A DNA stretch of 64,000 nt, from NCBI GenBank assembly GCA_948099385.1, contig CANUEZ040000179.1, forward strand, positions 12,612,501 through 12,676,500, read 5' to 3'. This document shows positions 14,098 through 28,600 of the stretch, one piece after another. The DNA comes from Fasciola hepatica. Lineage: Eukaryota; Platyhelminthes; Trematoda; Plagiorchiida; Fasciolidae. Made by a program: the position numbers and the translations under genes. The first letter of the stretch is position 1. Each line of letters begins with the position of its first letter. The notes beneath the pieces were generated by a model, which was not told the origin of the DNA, did no database searches, and saw nothing but the letters and a program-made list of their open reading frames with translations.

Positions 14098-17000
14098 TCC
14101 GTCTCTTCCAAAACCAATCTCTTTTCTAGAAGCCAATTCAGCTGCAGCTCCTTTATGCTGCGATATGAGAAGATATATGGGTAAGTTCACGACCCGAAAA
14201 TCCTAACAGGGAATGATACTCCGAAGTTTTGAATATCTCTCCCAATATGGACTCTTTTTCGTCGAATGATGTTGAATGAATATTTTCATAGCACTGTATT
14301 GTAAGCTGGCGAAAAAACTCCATTCTAGTTCGATATGTGAAAAGAGAATTGTTGAGTATATAAAACTTAGAAAACGTTGCTGAGAGCATATTTGAAATTT
14401 TAAGCCAGGCATGACAATAAAATTGATCCCTGATCGGTGTTAGCACAAGAAAACGTTTTTGGAAGAAACGGTTGTGTATCATACTCGGAAGAGGTTTCCA
14501 GTCTGGCCCAATCGAAGCTTTCTTAGATATTTAATTTTTTTCGATTTCGCTTTGAAGAAAAAGCTGCGAACCACAGTTGGAAAGAATTCACTAATGGTAC
14601 CGAATGGGCGCCTCTGATCAAGAAACAATGCAGGCGGCAACCTGTTGATAACAGGTTTGATTCAAAATCCACCAGTACGGTTTTTAGTCCCTTCGAATGA
14701 AACATCTGTAAACGGTGTTCCCGTGGTGTTTTATCAGTACTTTCGCTGCTGATTATGTATGGTGACTCATTTTACAAAAATTAATCCGCAAACAATGTTA
14801 AGCACACCGTGAAAATCCATGGAAATTGCTTGAAACCAATGGACCGTGTTTGAGCTTAACCAAAAGTGTACGATTACCGTGTCATAGTTGCTACTAGAGA
14901 CTTGCAGAAAATGCCACGCTGCGTCCACAAAAATGTGCTTGTACGTCACGGTAAAAGAGACAATCATTTACGAAAGGTTGTGTATTAGCACACTTATTTC
15001 AAGTGAAAGGATTTGAATATAAAAATTTTACTCCATTTGTGTGACCAAGGTTGTATTCCGAACGATCAGGTCAACATTAAAATTTTGTCTTCATGGTCGA
15101 AAACGGTCTCTGGGTCATTTCTTACCACTAATAAACTCTAAAACATGATATGATTAAGTGACAATGTGTAGAATGGAATAAGTCACTTACAGTTGACCAA
15201 CAATTCAGCATCAGTACGTTCTCTCCTGGGTAACCTGAGTTGTAACTGGCTGGGCACTGTTTTCTTCCTTAACTCAACTCACTGCCCTACCCCTCCCTTC
15301 CTATGGCAACAGCCGGAGAAACTCCAAGTCCATGTGAGCACTTTTTTCCTTTGTTCTTGAATAAATGAAATCAAAAAGCTTAGGTTCATTCGAGAGTTAA
15401 CTTAGTCTTTTATGGGCTGTGAAGAAATCCGAAATACGCTTGCTAAGGGAATTTATTTTTCGAGAAAATACCCACATGTAGCACGCAAGAATCAGTATTC
15501 CTCCACGGGCGGTTGCTTGCAGTCGTTCCTGAACAACAGAGGCAGAAAACGTCATGAGGGAAAACGCTCACGATGTGCATCACAACGGTTCTACAGGTAC
15601 AATGATAGAACACTGATATGGCTGCTGACAGCTTGCTGTCTACACGTGTAGAACTAAAAATGACATATCTGTGACTGGTATGCTATTGTATTCTTAACTA
15701 CGAATTGTATCATCTAAATTTACAATTACCTTTCAGGTGGAAAGCATGCTTTCGATAGAATCTGTGAGAATATATGATCAGTTTTTTATAGTTTCATTCA
15801 CTCATTTTTCATGCGAATACTCTAAGAAGAAATTAAAGTCAAAATTCGACATTTTACCTATTTCTTGAGGGAACTGTATTATACTACAAAATTAGTGGTG
15901 TGCAGGAATGCGTGCAAAACGAACATCCCTGTAGAACTAAATTGGGATATGCTCACAGTTTACCAACTGTCAAGCAGCTCAAGGCATGCGTGTTTGACGT
16001 ATAAAGAATGATCATCAAAGTACATACTAGCAGAAATTATTATGGCTCTTAGATTTGTTTCGAATGGATTTGTCACTCGGTATCCGAGCACATATCATGG
16101 CTAGATTCCCTTGAACATTGTAAAACACTTTTCTGTGGATCATTGGAAGTAACCTCCAATGTCCTGCCTCCGAGTTCATGCTGAATCTCGAACGAGGCAG
16201 ACGAACAGGACTGAGACCCAAATAACAACCGTCAGACCATAATGGCTCTCTTTCCTCACGAGTATACCAGATTAAACTGTACTTATCATCGGCCAAATTC
16301 ATCATCTCATTGGTAACACCTGCTCCTTTCAGTAAAAGCCTTTTCATTATGAACCACATGAATTGAAAGCTTAGATAAACAACGTACATAAACATCAGAC
16401 TACATTACTCAAGACTGATCTCTTTGGACAAAATAGTATCCGCACAGTCACGTTATCCGAATCAAAATCAAGCAACTTGTGACTGTTGTAAGTGTTTTGG
16501 TCACGAGATGCCTGTTTACCAGTGGACAGAAGCATACCTGTGAAATAGACTGTAACCGATGGGATCGGATGCCACCATAGACTGAATATATGGAAGGCTG
16601 CGAATGAAAGAAAAGTTCACTGATGATGGAAAACCCTAATCTATCATTCTCTGTAATTCAACCGACTTGACTAAGACCATTCTGTGTTCGTGAAATTTGG
16701 TCATTTCTCGAATTTGCAGAACGTATTGTCCTTTTTGGTTACATTTTACCTGCGAAACTGAGCAAAACCTGATTCTCGTTGTCTGGTAGCCAAGAGTAGT
16801 CCACAATAAAAGTCCGTCTCGACGTTACACCTGACCTACTGGCTTTTGTTTTGATGTGTGTTCCCCAAATCGAATTCTCACAGTTATGTCCACAGGTCGT
16901 CGATAATAAAGATTTAAGGTGTTTCGGATCACGTACATGTCGCATTCATCACTCTCATGCGCAAGCATAAAATTGGTTGAGCAATCAACAGTTGCTGACT

Positions 17001-19601
17001 AATGAGATAAAACACAGAGGTAAATAAGACTGACAATAATTCCAACTAAATAATCCGGTTGATCTAATTGCATTGTGAATGTTTTTCTTTTATTTATCTA
17101 GTGGATCTCTTGCAAACTCAAATGGGTAATTGTTCATTCACCACAGTATATCACAAATTGCACTGATTTGAGAGAGAGAGAGAAAAAAAAACATTTTTCC
17201 CGTCAACTTGATCACCCACAATTTGGTCAGTTTGGCTTTTTCTGTTGAAACAGATTGTAACTCGCAATGAGGGATCCCTTGTCTGCAGGAGGGCTTGACA
17301 AGTATCCACCGAATTGTTTTCTTGAATTTGGTTGATTCTTGGGGCATTGACAGTTCGAAGAAATCTTTGTGCCTATTCTGTTCTGGTTCAAAAGGAAACA
17401 AAGATTAACTGATTTGTTTTTTGTTCGGCAGCACAGAGTTATCGGTAAAGATGGTAGTCAGGTGACGTTTCAGTTACCGCGGGTAACCTTTCTCAAGACC
17501 AGTTTGTAATCGAAACGTCACCTGACTACCATTTTTTCCGATAACTCTGTGCTGCCGAACAAAAAACACTTACCTAAAACATACCACACGGCGCATCGCT
17601 TTTTCGATACTCTTCGAACGGACCTGGGATATGATACCTCACTAGACTGAACTAGATTTGACGATACGCAGTTTACATTACTTATCTGAGAAATATAGAT
17701 ATCATAATTTAATAAGAGGGCAGAATGATTTCTGCTTTCGGATATACCTTCAGTAGGCGGATGAAGGTTGCATCCGGTCAATAAGGTAGAGGTAATCTGT
17801 ACATGTGACTGACAGCGATTGTACCCTGGCGATTTCAATCCAGAAAACCGCAAACGGTGGTACTCAGTTTTGACTGTATATACAGTTCAATTTATTCTGA
17901 TCAGCTTATTGTAAACGGCAAATCAACTAATTTGCAATAAATTCATTTCTGATTTATTTTACTACGCATATTCAAGAGGAACACTCTGATTGAACTTTCA
18001 CTCTCCGTTTTCGGATTTAGGTGCAAGGTCTACTGATTGTAAGTATTTGACCCATCATCGAATTATTGTATCACTCAAATCAGTGCATCAACCAGCTCGC
18101 ATAAAGCCAAATCAATATACTAATCCGCACGGTTTAGAATCGTTGTTCCCTTTTGTAAAGGAAATCGTATGGATACAGTTCATCGGTAGTTTTCAGAACA
18201 TTCACTCAGTCCGAATTTGTCTGTTGTACTCCTTCAGCCCACAATATGAGCCAATTTAGAGAGATTATATTCTCAGCTGCTCTGCAAACACCAATACTGC
18301 CAATCGTCTCATATGCTTTCCAATTTAGGAGGCTTAACTTTAACCACAGAATTGAGAGCAGTATATCAGTTGATTTGATCTACCTAAACACACCGCTTTC
18401 ATTGGAAACTTGCGTTGCACATTTGAAGTTTGTTTCATCATTACTATCACTATCATTGTCAACAAAACATCCGGTTTATAGGAAGCAAAACCAGCCAGTC
18501 AGTGTATTGAATATAACAATGAGTTAATTCACCGCGATTGCATTTCCAGGTCTCAAGTCCTTCATGGAGAAAATTGGTGAGTAAGCCGCCCCCGGTTCTC
18601 GCAAGAATGAATTAAAAGCTGACTCCCTATACAGACATAAAAATTATGTAAAATAAGTCCAAAATGTTGTTTAGGACCATTCATCTGGTTCGATATTACG
18701 CACAACAGATTCGAAAATATGTAAACAAGTCACTCGATAAAGCGTCTTAGTATAACTTGATGTTGGTGATGCAGAGAAACAATAACAGGACTTAGATTAC
18801 TCATACCCAGGTTTTCTCGGTTGCATGCGACTGTTCCACGAATGAGTGGGGGTGCGGAGGGGTTTGTAATGTGTTTGGGATCATACGCACTTGGATTACT
18901 TAAGATCACACAGAGGGAATGATAGTGCATTGTTTGCTGTGTCTTTCGTTTTTTAATTTCACTCGGTGAACATGGGTATAGGTGGTCATTATTTTTGTTT
19001 CTCTAGTGGAACTACTACAAAAACAATACAGTAAGTTACCGTCAACTTGAAGTGAATAGTAAAATGGTGTTTGTATGATTGGTCAACGCTTCTTTTCGAT
19101 AGAGTTCAGTCTCTGTAAATTGATTCTCTCAACAGTTGAGAATTTTGATGACTAGTCGTTTCTTTGATACATGCTTTCTCTCGAGTACCGTGAAAGGGAT
19201 TCTGTACCGTGATCCGGGAAAATCACAATAACCACAGTCTTGGGACTTAGAAAGCCGGTACGCAAAAGACCCGAAGTGGGTCAAACGTGATCGCGATCCG
19301 GAAAACGGAACTGAAAGAATTTGAAATTATTCAATGTGGATCATCAGTGGCATATATCAAGATTGCTATTGAGGCATAAGTCAAAAGCCTACATCCCTAA
19401 AGTACAACAAAGAGTAGAAAATAACTCAGGGTTTAAAGGATAAAGATAAATAAATCAAGATATCATCCTTTCAAAAAGGTGTTTGTAACCAAAGTTTAAC
19501 GGTCAGTAACATACGCTTAACTCAGTTCCCCAGATCCGAAAGTAAAAGCACCTTGAAATTCCGGTTGATGGTTCCAGTACTGTGTTTTAACTACTCAGTC
19601 A

Positions 19602-19662
<61 letters not shown>

Positions 19663-22600
19663 CACCTCAAGAACCTCAACAGTGACCGCTAAGCGAACTA
19701 GGCACAGTGAAATATGCTCAATGTCACAATCTGTTGCAACAGAAGCGCTCAAATCACAGAAGATACTTGTAGTCATTAAGACGAAGAGTGACGTGTCACA
19801 GTTAAAAAATGCACCAATCAGCGTACAACTTTTGATTCAGTCAGACCATAAGAGTGGCGCAAGCATGGAAGTAGAGAGGATCAAAGAAATCTTGACCCAA
19901 AAAGTACCTTGCCCAAATAATTAAGCCGCTTTCATTGATTATCTATTTTAGGCCATCCAAAGAAAGATTATCATCAGCATTCGTGTTCTTTTTGAGCCAA
20001 GAACCACATAAGGTCTCAGTAGTTCAATGGTGATGATGAGTCGGATGACTGTAGATTACCGTCTACCACCAAAGTGACCGACAGGGGCGGGGTTTCAACC
20101 CCTGACCTACGAGGTGATGCTCGTAATTAGTGTTAGAACACACAACGGTGGCATTCCATTTTTCTGCACAAACATGAATGCAAAACCTAACCTCTGCCGG
20201 CTTGTAAGCAGCAAACAAGTCAGTAAGTCATTAGACAAGTTTATAAGTGAGCGGAATCCAAGTAAGTTCAGTCGACTCGTTGCAGTACGGAACAGTCAGC
20301 AGGGCCGTGGCAATAGCATGATCAAATATTTTCCTGTGTAAGTCAATGCATGACGGGGATGTTGGTGGATTGTCCTCGTAGTGTGCGTGAATGGTAGAAC
20401 CGGGCGCAAGAGAAAGCAAACGCTTTAAAACAATCGACCATCACCGGCAGTATATTCAGGATAAATATGCAACTGTGCACATTCCCAACTGATTTTAGAC
20501 TTTCGTTCGTTTTCTGATAAACTGCTTACTTTCTCTCGTGGTGGTTTTAGACTTGTCTGCCGATACCTCGACCTGTAAGTTTATCATTCTATTTCCTGGA
20601 TCCATTTAAAAAAGTTCACAATGCGGAAATTCTCAAACCGCTTTTGTTTAGTTTCATAATTCAGATCCCTAAAATTTTCTGAATCAAACACATGGATGAA
20701 AGCTTTTGACAGATATCTGTTGATTATATTTACCCCTTTAGGTTATCTCATGAAGCTTCTGCTAAGTAATCAACAAAAGGGAAACCATCACTGACTTATG
20801 TGCCTGTTTCTGAAGATTATACTATTAAATGTGACTGAGGAAAAATTCCGAAGATAGCAAAGCCCCCTGCTCGGGTAAAGCAAAACTCGATGAGTATCAC
20901 ACCTTGTGTGTATCAGCCCATTGAGGACAATCTTGCCTGATTGAATCAGGCATTTAAGTACTTGCGAACAAAATAAAAATAGATTCCAACTCATTTCATA
21001 GGGAAGTCATCATCTGCCACACCGGATAACCTAAGACACGAAAGCTTATTGGTTAAAAGAAATCCTAATCAGTTATTTCACTTTCATCAACTCTACACGT
21101 AATTACAACCAGGCCTACATCGCCTTCCTTCAATTCAAACTCACAGGTTTGAAGACTGCACTTCAACAATTTGGTATGTGAACCGGTGACGTATAAGTAG
21201 TATCTCATGTATTTTATGGAAGTGACATTTTTCGCCCTTTATTATAATAGACAATGCACTTTTAGCTGAGAGGAGTGAGAGAGAAGAAAACAGTTCAGAC
21301 TTGCTCTTCAACCTATCGGAATTCTACTGTCATCTTTGCAGTATGAAATGCATGAGCGAGTATAGGACTCACCGAAAACATTTTTTCGCTCTTCAGCGTC
21401 TTATTCCTAATGACTAAGTTGTTCTCTTTATCTGCCAAGCAACTGGGACTGGTATATCACAGTAAAATGCTCCATTCACAGTCTATGGCGTCATTGGGAA
21501 ACAGGGAGGATATTGCCCGGCACAGCGAGATTCAGTTCTGTAGAGAGTGGAAAGTGGTAAACTGGTGTGTGTGTGTGTGTACGTGTGCAGTTTTTTTCAC
21601 CGTATAGAACTCTGGAAGAATTCATTAAGAGAACATTACTCATGAAAAACCGCAAGGCATTCCGGTTGTTACACGTTTCGAAATGAAAATAAGCAAAAAT
21701 AAATCAAAGCTGAGGTTTATTCCGTCGAAGGATACCATTTATCGCGCATTCATTTATTCAAAAGTGTTAACAGGCTGCTCCATGGAAAGGAAAATGGTTA
21801 CCAGATTGTGTACAATCATTTCTAGGGTTATACGAAAGGAGAGCTACCAATCGACAACAACGACAAAAAGGGAAATTTTCACCTTATTCGAAAGCCAGTC
21901 AACTGAATACGGGTCACGCGTAGTAATTATTGTTGCTTGATCTATCATTCCCCAATTGTTAAGCATTGTCTCACTTCTTCTACCACTTACTACTATACCA
22001 GATGTCTCTCTAAAAAGTCATCTCGGTGAGTATTTCTCCCTGATATATTAAATGCTAATAACTCTTTTGATTTCTGCTCACGTTTGTTTTCTGTATTCTT
22101 ATTTGGAACAATCGCGGAGAAAGTAACAGTGAATTGAAAAAACTGCTGCTGAGTAAAACCAGATTTTACTGACGGCATGGCAACAGATGGAGCAATGCGA
22201 GTTTGATCGCCTATATTATTCACAAATACGGTGTTGGCATTTCAGTGACACCAGTAGGCCAGATGGAGTTATTTACTTTGTAGATACTAAAATACGTTTC
22301 ATTTATTAATTTCACCGCCATCTGTTTGCTGATTTGTTCATGGTGGTCTTGCAAAACAAGGACAATATCGAAAAAACAGGGTTCCAGTTGACACACACGA
22401 TAAAGCGTAGTTCACCAAAGCCCAACTATATGGCCGATTTGCAGGCCGATTTTCTTATTACTGTTGTAATGGTTGAAGGACAAAACTTCATCACGGTAGC
22501 GTTACTGCACCTTGTTACGAGACAGGAAGTTTCTGGATATGTGGGTACTATCATTCTATTCCTCGGATGAGTCCAGTGGAAGTGGCATACTATTTTCTTC

Positions 22601-25600
22601 GAAGACCTATTGTGACATTGAAGGTAACTAACAACGGACATCCTAACCATGAAACTTGGAGTGAGGACCCATATAAGGACTCACAGCCCCACATGGACCG
22701 GTTTGGACCAGTTCCCGTTACACATCTCCACTTGGTAGCCTAACCCCTCCTTAAAACGCTGCACACACTTGACCCATTGCACATGAAAAAGGAAAACTAT
22801 TCATGAAAAATAATAATGTCTATAAAGGCACCTTTCGGTGGAACTACGAGCAAAATGTGGCGTTTCTCACGAACTTGGCAACATTTCTCTGCAACCGTTT
22901 TTTATTTCAGACTGCATGAATAAAATCGTAAATAGTAAGTTTTGAACTCCCAGCCATCTAAAGTCGTTTGGCTTCATTGTGCATCACCCGTACGGTAACA
23001 GATTTTTGAACGGAGAACCAGATGGAACGACAAAACTACTAGTAGATTCTGACCGATTCATTTGCTTAGGTACTGCAAGGAATTCGACTGTAATTTCTGT
23101 CTGATCGAAGAAAACGTTTCACTACTCAGTAGTAGGTAAAGGCTAAATTTGGAATAAGTCGGTGCTGAGATGGATGCTTTTTCAGGATGAGATATAAACA
23201 CAAATTCCATCCAGTAGGTAGAAATGTGCTAATCAAAGGTACGAATAGGATAGCGATCGAACTGTTCAAGGCTCTTCATTGCTTTATGTTTTGTTCATCA
23301 GATGGCGGAAAAGTGGACGGATGCCGTAAGTCACGTGCTATACAAAGCGTGAGAATTGTCTATTCGGAATAATAGCTGACGATAGATTGTCATTAATGTT
23401 ATTCTGCACATCTACTTGTGTACTCTAACATTCACAATTTTGAAATTTTGCGTCCATTCTAATCATCTTACAGTTCCCAAACTCATGAGTCCATGGGGTA
23501 ATTATTTTAAAAATCACTTTTCTTTTTTGTCAGTTTTAAAATAATTGGCTCAACTGACTAGTATTTAGGCATTTACATTTTATCATATGTGTGCTTATTG
23601 TTTTTCATGGTGGTTTCCACTGTTTAGGCAGATGTATTAGATCACGTAAACGAAGACTGCCTGCCAGAGATTCCCTTGTCCACACATTCCTATCCCGTAT
23701 ATTCTATTGTTTGGAATTCAGTAACGCAGCGTCTTCTGGACTGTATGCAAGCAGCCAAAGTTTCGATTACACCTGGTAAAGTTTATCAAACCTGGTCTAC
23801 AGCTGAGCTTTGTGAAACTCCGAAACTGGTTCTGATAGACCGTTCAATGAATCACTCGGCATATTTCACTACCTGTCATTATGGAGTAAGCAGCTGAGAT
23901 ACAGACGTGATATCTATCCGGTTATCGTGTGGAAAGTCACATTGTTGCGTACAAGTCTGTATAGGAACACCGGTTTAGGCCATGGCTAATAAGCTATGTT
24001 TCTGATTTCTAACAAACTCGTAGTGTTCGATTTTCTGTGTCACATGTATATGTGTGCCTCAAAGGCCAACTGCTCAATTAGGTCTGGCCGGTAACCAGAC
24101 CCTGAGATTTGGATTAGAGAGCCACAGATGTCCGAATAGGGCAGGAGTGGCAACCAGTCGGACAACAGTCGATTACTGTTTACCACCAGAGTGACCGATG
24201 GCCTCAAGGTTCAAACCCCAGACTCCTGAGTTTGACGGTGGACGCTCAAAATTGATCTACATCCTCCACCATGATACTCTTCCACGGATCCTCAATGACT
24301 GGTGTTGGGCCACTAACTTCATTCATTGATGAGTCAGTAGTTGTACAAATAAGCCTAATTTGAGAATTTTCACACAGACAGAGGTGCGGGTAGGACGTGG
24401 AAAACCGATGTGGGGATTCCCTGTAATTTTGAAGAACTGAGCTCTTGATTTATCGATTTATTGAAGTAATCGACTAAGTGCTATTACATTTCAGTCCGAA
24501 GCCGGATTCCTTTCATGTGTATGTTAAAAGATTGCATGAATTGTGTACACTTGACTTCTTTTATGACACGTGCTCCCCCGTATCGTTACAAAGCCAATGG
24601 GTTTTTGTTGGCTGTATGTCATCATCATTGTGACCGGAAAAAAAATGGTGAAACAGAGACGCTCCGACATTGAAAATTTTTCATTTCTGAACTATTTGAG
24701 CAATAAATTCTAGGGTATTTCAAACCCTAAGGTTACAGTTGTATTAAGCTTGGGGGGAGGGTGTTAGATGGCACAGCCCGTGTATCCATGCATAGGAACC
24801 GAATGAGCAAATACATTCATGCTTTTCACTTAGACTGGCAGTGGTTCATTGGGTTTGCAGTATTTTCCAACCGAGCAAACCACATATACACCAGAAATGC
24901 ATAACTAAAAGCCTTTAAGGGATTTTTAAAATCGACACAGTGCAGAGTATGTGTTGGTAATGTAATTCCTTTATGACCAAATTCAAACACGAATGACAGG
25001 GTGTGGATGATTAACACAAAAATTATTTTGCTCTTCAAATTGTTTATTACTGCTAGATCGTATTGTATCCATTTTCGAAAAATAGTTTTTCTGAACATCC
25101 TCCGAGTTGTGACCATCATTTCGTGTAGCTATGTGGGTGGACTAAAAAAAGTTACCTGAAAACGCCTAGAGTTAGACACTGATAACGCATGGGCATGAAA
25201 ACATACCGGTGAGAATTGAGAGTCCTTCAGATAAGTTTAACGGACGCGATCTCATTTGCTTTGCTAAGGAATAACCAGATTGGTTGTTCCCATTTGCTTT
25301 TCAGTCCCATCTTACCTTCCACCATTGGGTGAGAGATGTGTCTTTTGAATTTCAAACTTTGTGTGTTCTTGTCATCAAGTGTTACCTAAACATTCCTGAG
25401 GAGGCCCTGTGGGCATAGTCTTCGCTTTGGAACTTCTCTCTTGCCAGCTGTCCAGTATTCACCCGGAACAACTTAGCTGAGAGTTCCGAAAAGAGAAAGC
25501 AACCGAGTGGAACCGACGTACAGGGGAATTACGATGGAAGCACTTTTCCACACATAATGGTGCAATTAAAAAAGTGTCTCTCAACAGGTGGACTGCATTG

Positions 25601-28600
25601 ACAATTTTCATGTAGTCAGCACGGAGTTGGCAGTCACGCCGCCTTTAATTGTGACTCAGGTATTGCATCGGAAGCTTCTCTATCCGATCACAAGCGGAAT
25701 GGGTCAGATGAATCTTGGTGGGTCTGTTGGTAACTGACCTTTGAACTTTGACGTTGATAGTCCAGGCAGGACAAACGGCATTGTGAGCATTTGTCGCATA
25801 ATCCGATTCCTTGAAACAGGTATTAATCATGCTTTCATTTATGATTTGGCTGAACTAATCGGAGAATGTTCCCTTGAGATTTCAAGCAGGCTGTTCAACT
25901 TTAGTCCGGCAAAACTTGCTGCACAAACGTAAATGGACAGATGCATACATTGAGAAGAGCAACTCACAACGAGTCTGTGATCCGTCCTGCCAGAAAAAAA
26001 GTCAGACTGCTTTCCCAAATAAAATATCACCTTACCTGAATGACCCAAAAATGCTTGGTAATTTGATTTCCTGGGACAACTGAAATAATACGTGACATGT
26101 TCGAACTTTTCTTCAGCTGCACGTATGCAAGCTATGGGGAATAAGTTACCTGATATATGATCAATACAGTTTGCATCTAATTACAAGGAGAGCACATGAA
26201 TGCGCACAGCGGGATGGTAAACTTCCGATGCGTTACATGGCAAGTCCACTTTTGCGAAGCGAAAAGCAACAAACACTATTTCGGAAATTCACCACTTCAA
26301 GCGGCTTCATAAATTGTCGGATGATTGTGTCGATTGTTCTTTGATATCCTTCTGATCGATCGGTAATTCAACCTACAAATTTTGCGGTCCGGAGCTTCTA
26401 TTCAGCATCCAACCGATATGATCTGATAGACGGTCAAACTTGAGCCGTCATTTATGTAACATTGTTCCCTTTCTGTTCATCGATTACCGAATTGAATGAA
26501 ATGAGGAAAAATGGAGTCGTAGGTATGAGATGAAATAGAAGAATTGTTGTAATCTACGAATCTCGTGGAAAGAAGTAAAGTCAGTGATTGCAGTTCCTCT
26601 CTGTGCTTAAAGACCTTTCATAAAGTGATGGGATATTCTACAAGTCACCTCTGACAAATCAAACAATTCTTCTCTTTATTAGTTGACAAAGAAGAACAAA
26701 CACTCCATAAGATGATATGTGGCGATTTCCGTCGACGTATATCTCGCTTATTTCTGTACCGTGGGGATGGGTGAAACACAATGTTTCACAACTTTCTTTT
26801 CTCAAATATTTCCATGTTGATCCCCCGACTGTATTGCCAGTTCCACTGATACTCGTCCAACTGAACGTTTAGGGGTAGAAAATATTTCAAAATTTGACGA
26901 GGCTCAAATCCGGCTTGATTCTTGTGCAAAGGTTAGCAAAGATACGCAGTCGAGAACTATACCAGTATGCGGTTTGTTTGCGACACCAACGAGATTTATA
27001 CTTATGTATTTTTCAAAGGGAACTGCATGCACTTCATTGCCACCTCTGATGCAGCTTTTGACCGCTGAAATGCTTATTTCCGTGCTTATTTGCTGAGGTC
27101 TATTTTACACGGACAAAAAAGGTGACCACGAGAGCGTTGCTGATCAGCTGATTCAGTGAGACAGGACTTCGTCTGGAACCCTCTTGCTGACTACTCAAAT
27201 ATGTTTCCATATCAAACTTGAGGAAGTCATATTGAGTAGCATTTTGCCACATTAAGCCACGAAAGGCATCACTCCGAGCCGAGCAGCCGTTTCGTTTTGG
27301 ATGGATTTCGCTAAGAAGGTGCAGAAGGTTTTTGTTTTTCCTAGCTGTCACGAATGATACTTGTAGCAGCATCGTAAACCAGGCTTGTCTGATGTGACAT
27401 CTAATTGCAAACGAAAATTGAAGTATCTTTCATTCGTCGCGAATTCCCCGCTCACATATGACTGCACGGAAAACGGCTACGACCAACAGACATGACTAGA
27501 AAAATACAAATGTATATATAAATGAAAATGATTGAAATAGGGAACTGAGGATAACGTTGTTTTATTGTTTTCGATGAATATTAGCATATTTCACTGCTCC
27601 ACAATACTTTCCAGTGTCATTGTTACTTCCATCAATCGATAAGATGTATATTGTAAAAACTGAACACTTTGTGTTTCTACTATCATGTGTTGATTTTCCG
27701 TTTGCGGCTTTGATGCGCATTTTACGCTGTTGAACTGCCTTTGCACCAGCCCTTCAATGGGCAGGCAGAACGTGTGAGCACAGAGTTCTTTGGTGTTCAC
27801 TGGTAACCGGAAAACATAGCATGCCTTTTGCGGATGAGAAACGTTAAACAGCCGTATTCGCGTGCACTCGGGCTGTATTTTTGACTGGCTAATTTGCTTG
27901 CGAACTCACGTACCTGTTGGAATTTTGATTCAGTTTTCTTGGTAGCTTGATGAGCGTTTATCAAGCTGAATAATTCCCCGACTAACAAGCTTGACGTATG
28001 CGATTTTTATACAGCCGCGCGAATGCAAACCATGGGAAGTAAGTTTTCTCTTTGCTGAATCAAACGCTGTTCGGGCCTAATGATCATAAAGTAGAATGAA
28101 AGAGCTATTGGAAGAGTGACAATTTCCGCTGACTAGTCACTCATTTTTATTTGGCAAAAGGGAGACAGAAAAATATTTCACAAACTCGCGCTTCAAAGGG
28201 GCCTTGCATGCATCGATCTACAGTCGTGGGTTTTATTTTGTTACATGTAAAAAAAGTATACTTACTAGTGTTAATCTATGCAATACCGGCAAATGACAAC
28301 AATGACAGCATCGTCTACCCTAGTTGTATGCGATTGACAAAACCAATCAATTGTTGGCGACCAGAGGAAATCCATTTTTGTCAACACATTTTAGACACTA
28401 ACAAGCCCACATATTTAGTACGCCAAATGTCATTAGGTTCACCCCGCTTTTTGCGATTACTTTTGAATCAAGCCATCTAGGATGACCAGGTTTGGCTTAC
28501 TGATGACTCAACCCACCATTACACAAAATGTGCACACGGATTTTAGTCGTGAAACAGACGAACCGCTTCATCCCAGAAAAGATGCCTGAGACGGTAAGAA

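Noticed and set aside
14292..14300. 9-nt stretch between TATTTTCATAG and GTAAGC
   Set aside because: Phase-compatible (ALY) but only about 110 bases after exon 3, with a T-ended donor context. Too likely by chance to call without RNA data.
16473..16487. 15-nt in-frame stretch before GTAAGT reading STCDC
   Set aside because: The acceptor TCAAAATCAAG has no pyrimidine tract. Open and in phase, so a low-probability cassette only.
16720..16737. 18-nt stretch after TTTGCAG
   Set aside because: In phase after a T-ending exon it opens with TAA, and its donor GTTACA is poor.
20235..20261. 27-nt stretch before GTAAGT reading NKFISERNP
   Set aside because: The acceptor AAGTCATTAG is weak and lies next to the SINE-like repeat.
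23130..23135. 6-nt stretch TAGTAG between ACTACTCAG and GTAAAG
   Set aside because: Reads IV in phase but the donor is weak and so short a match is easily fortuitous.
24378..24389. 12-nt stretch between TTTTCACACAG and GTAGGA
   Set aside because: Weak donor, no supporting similarity.
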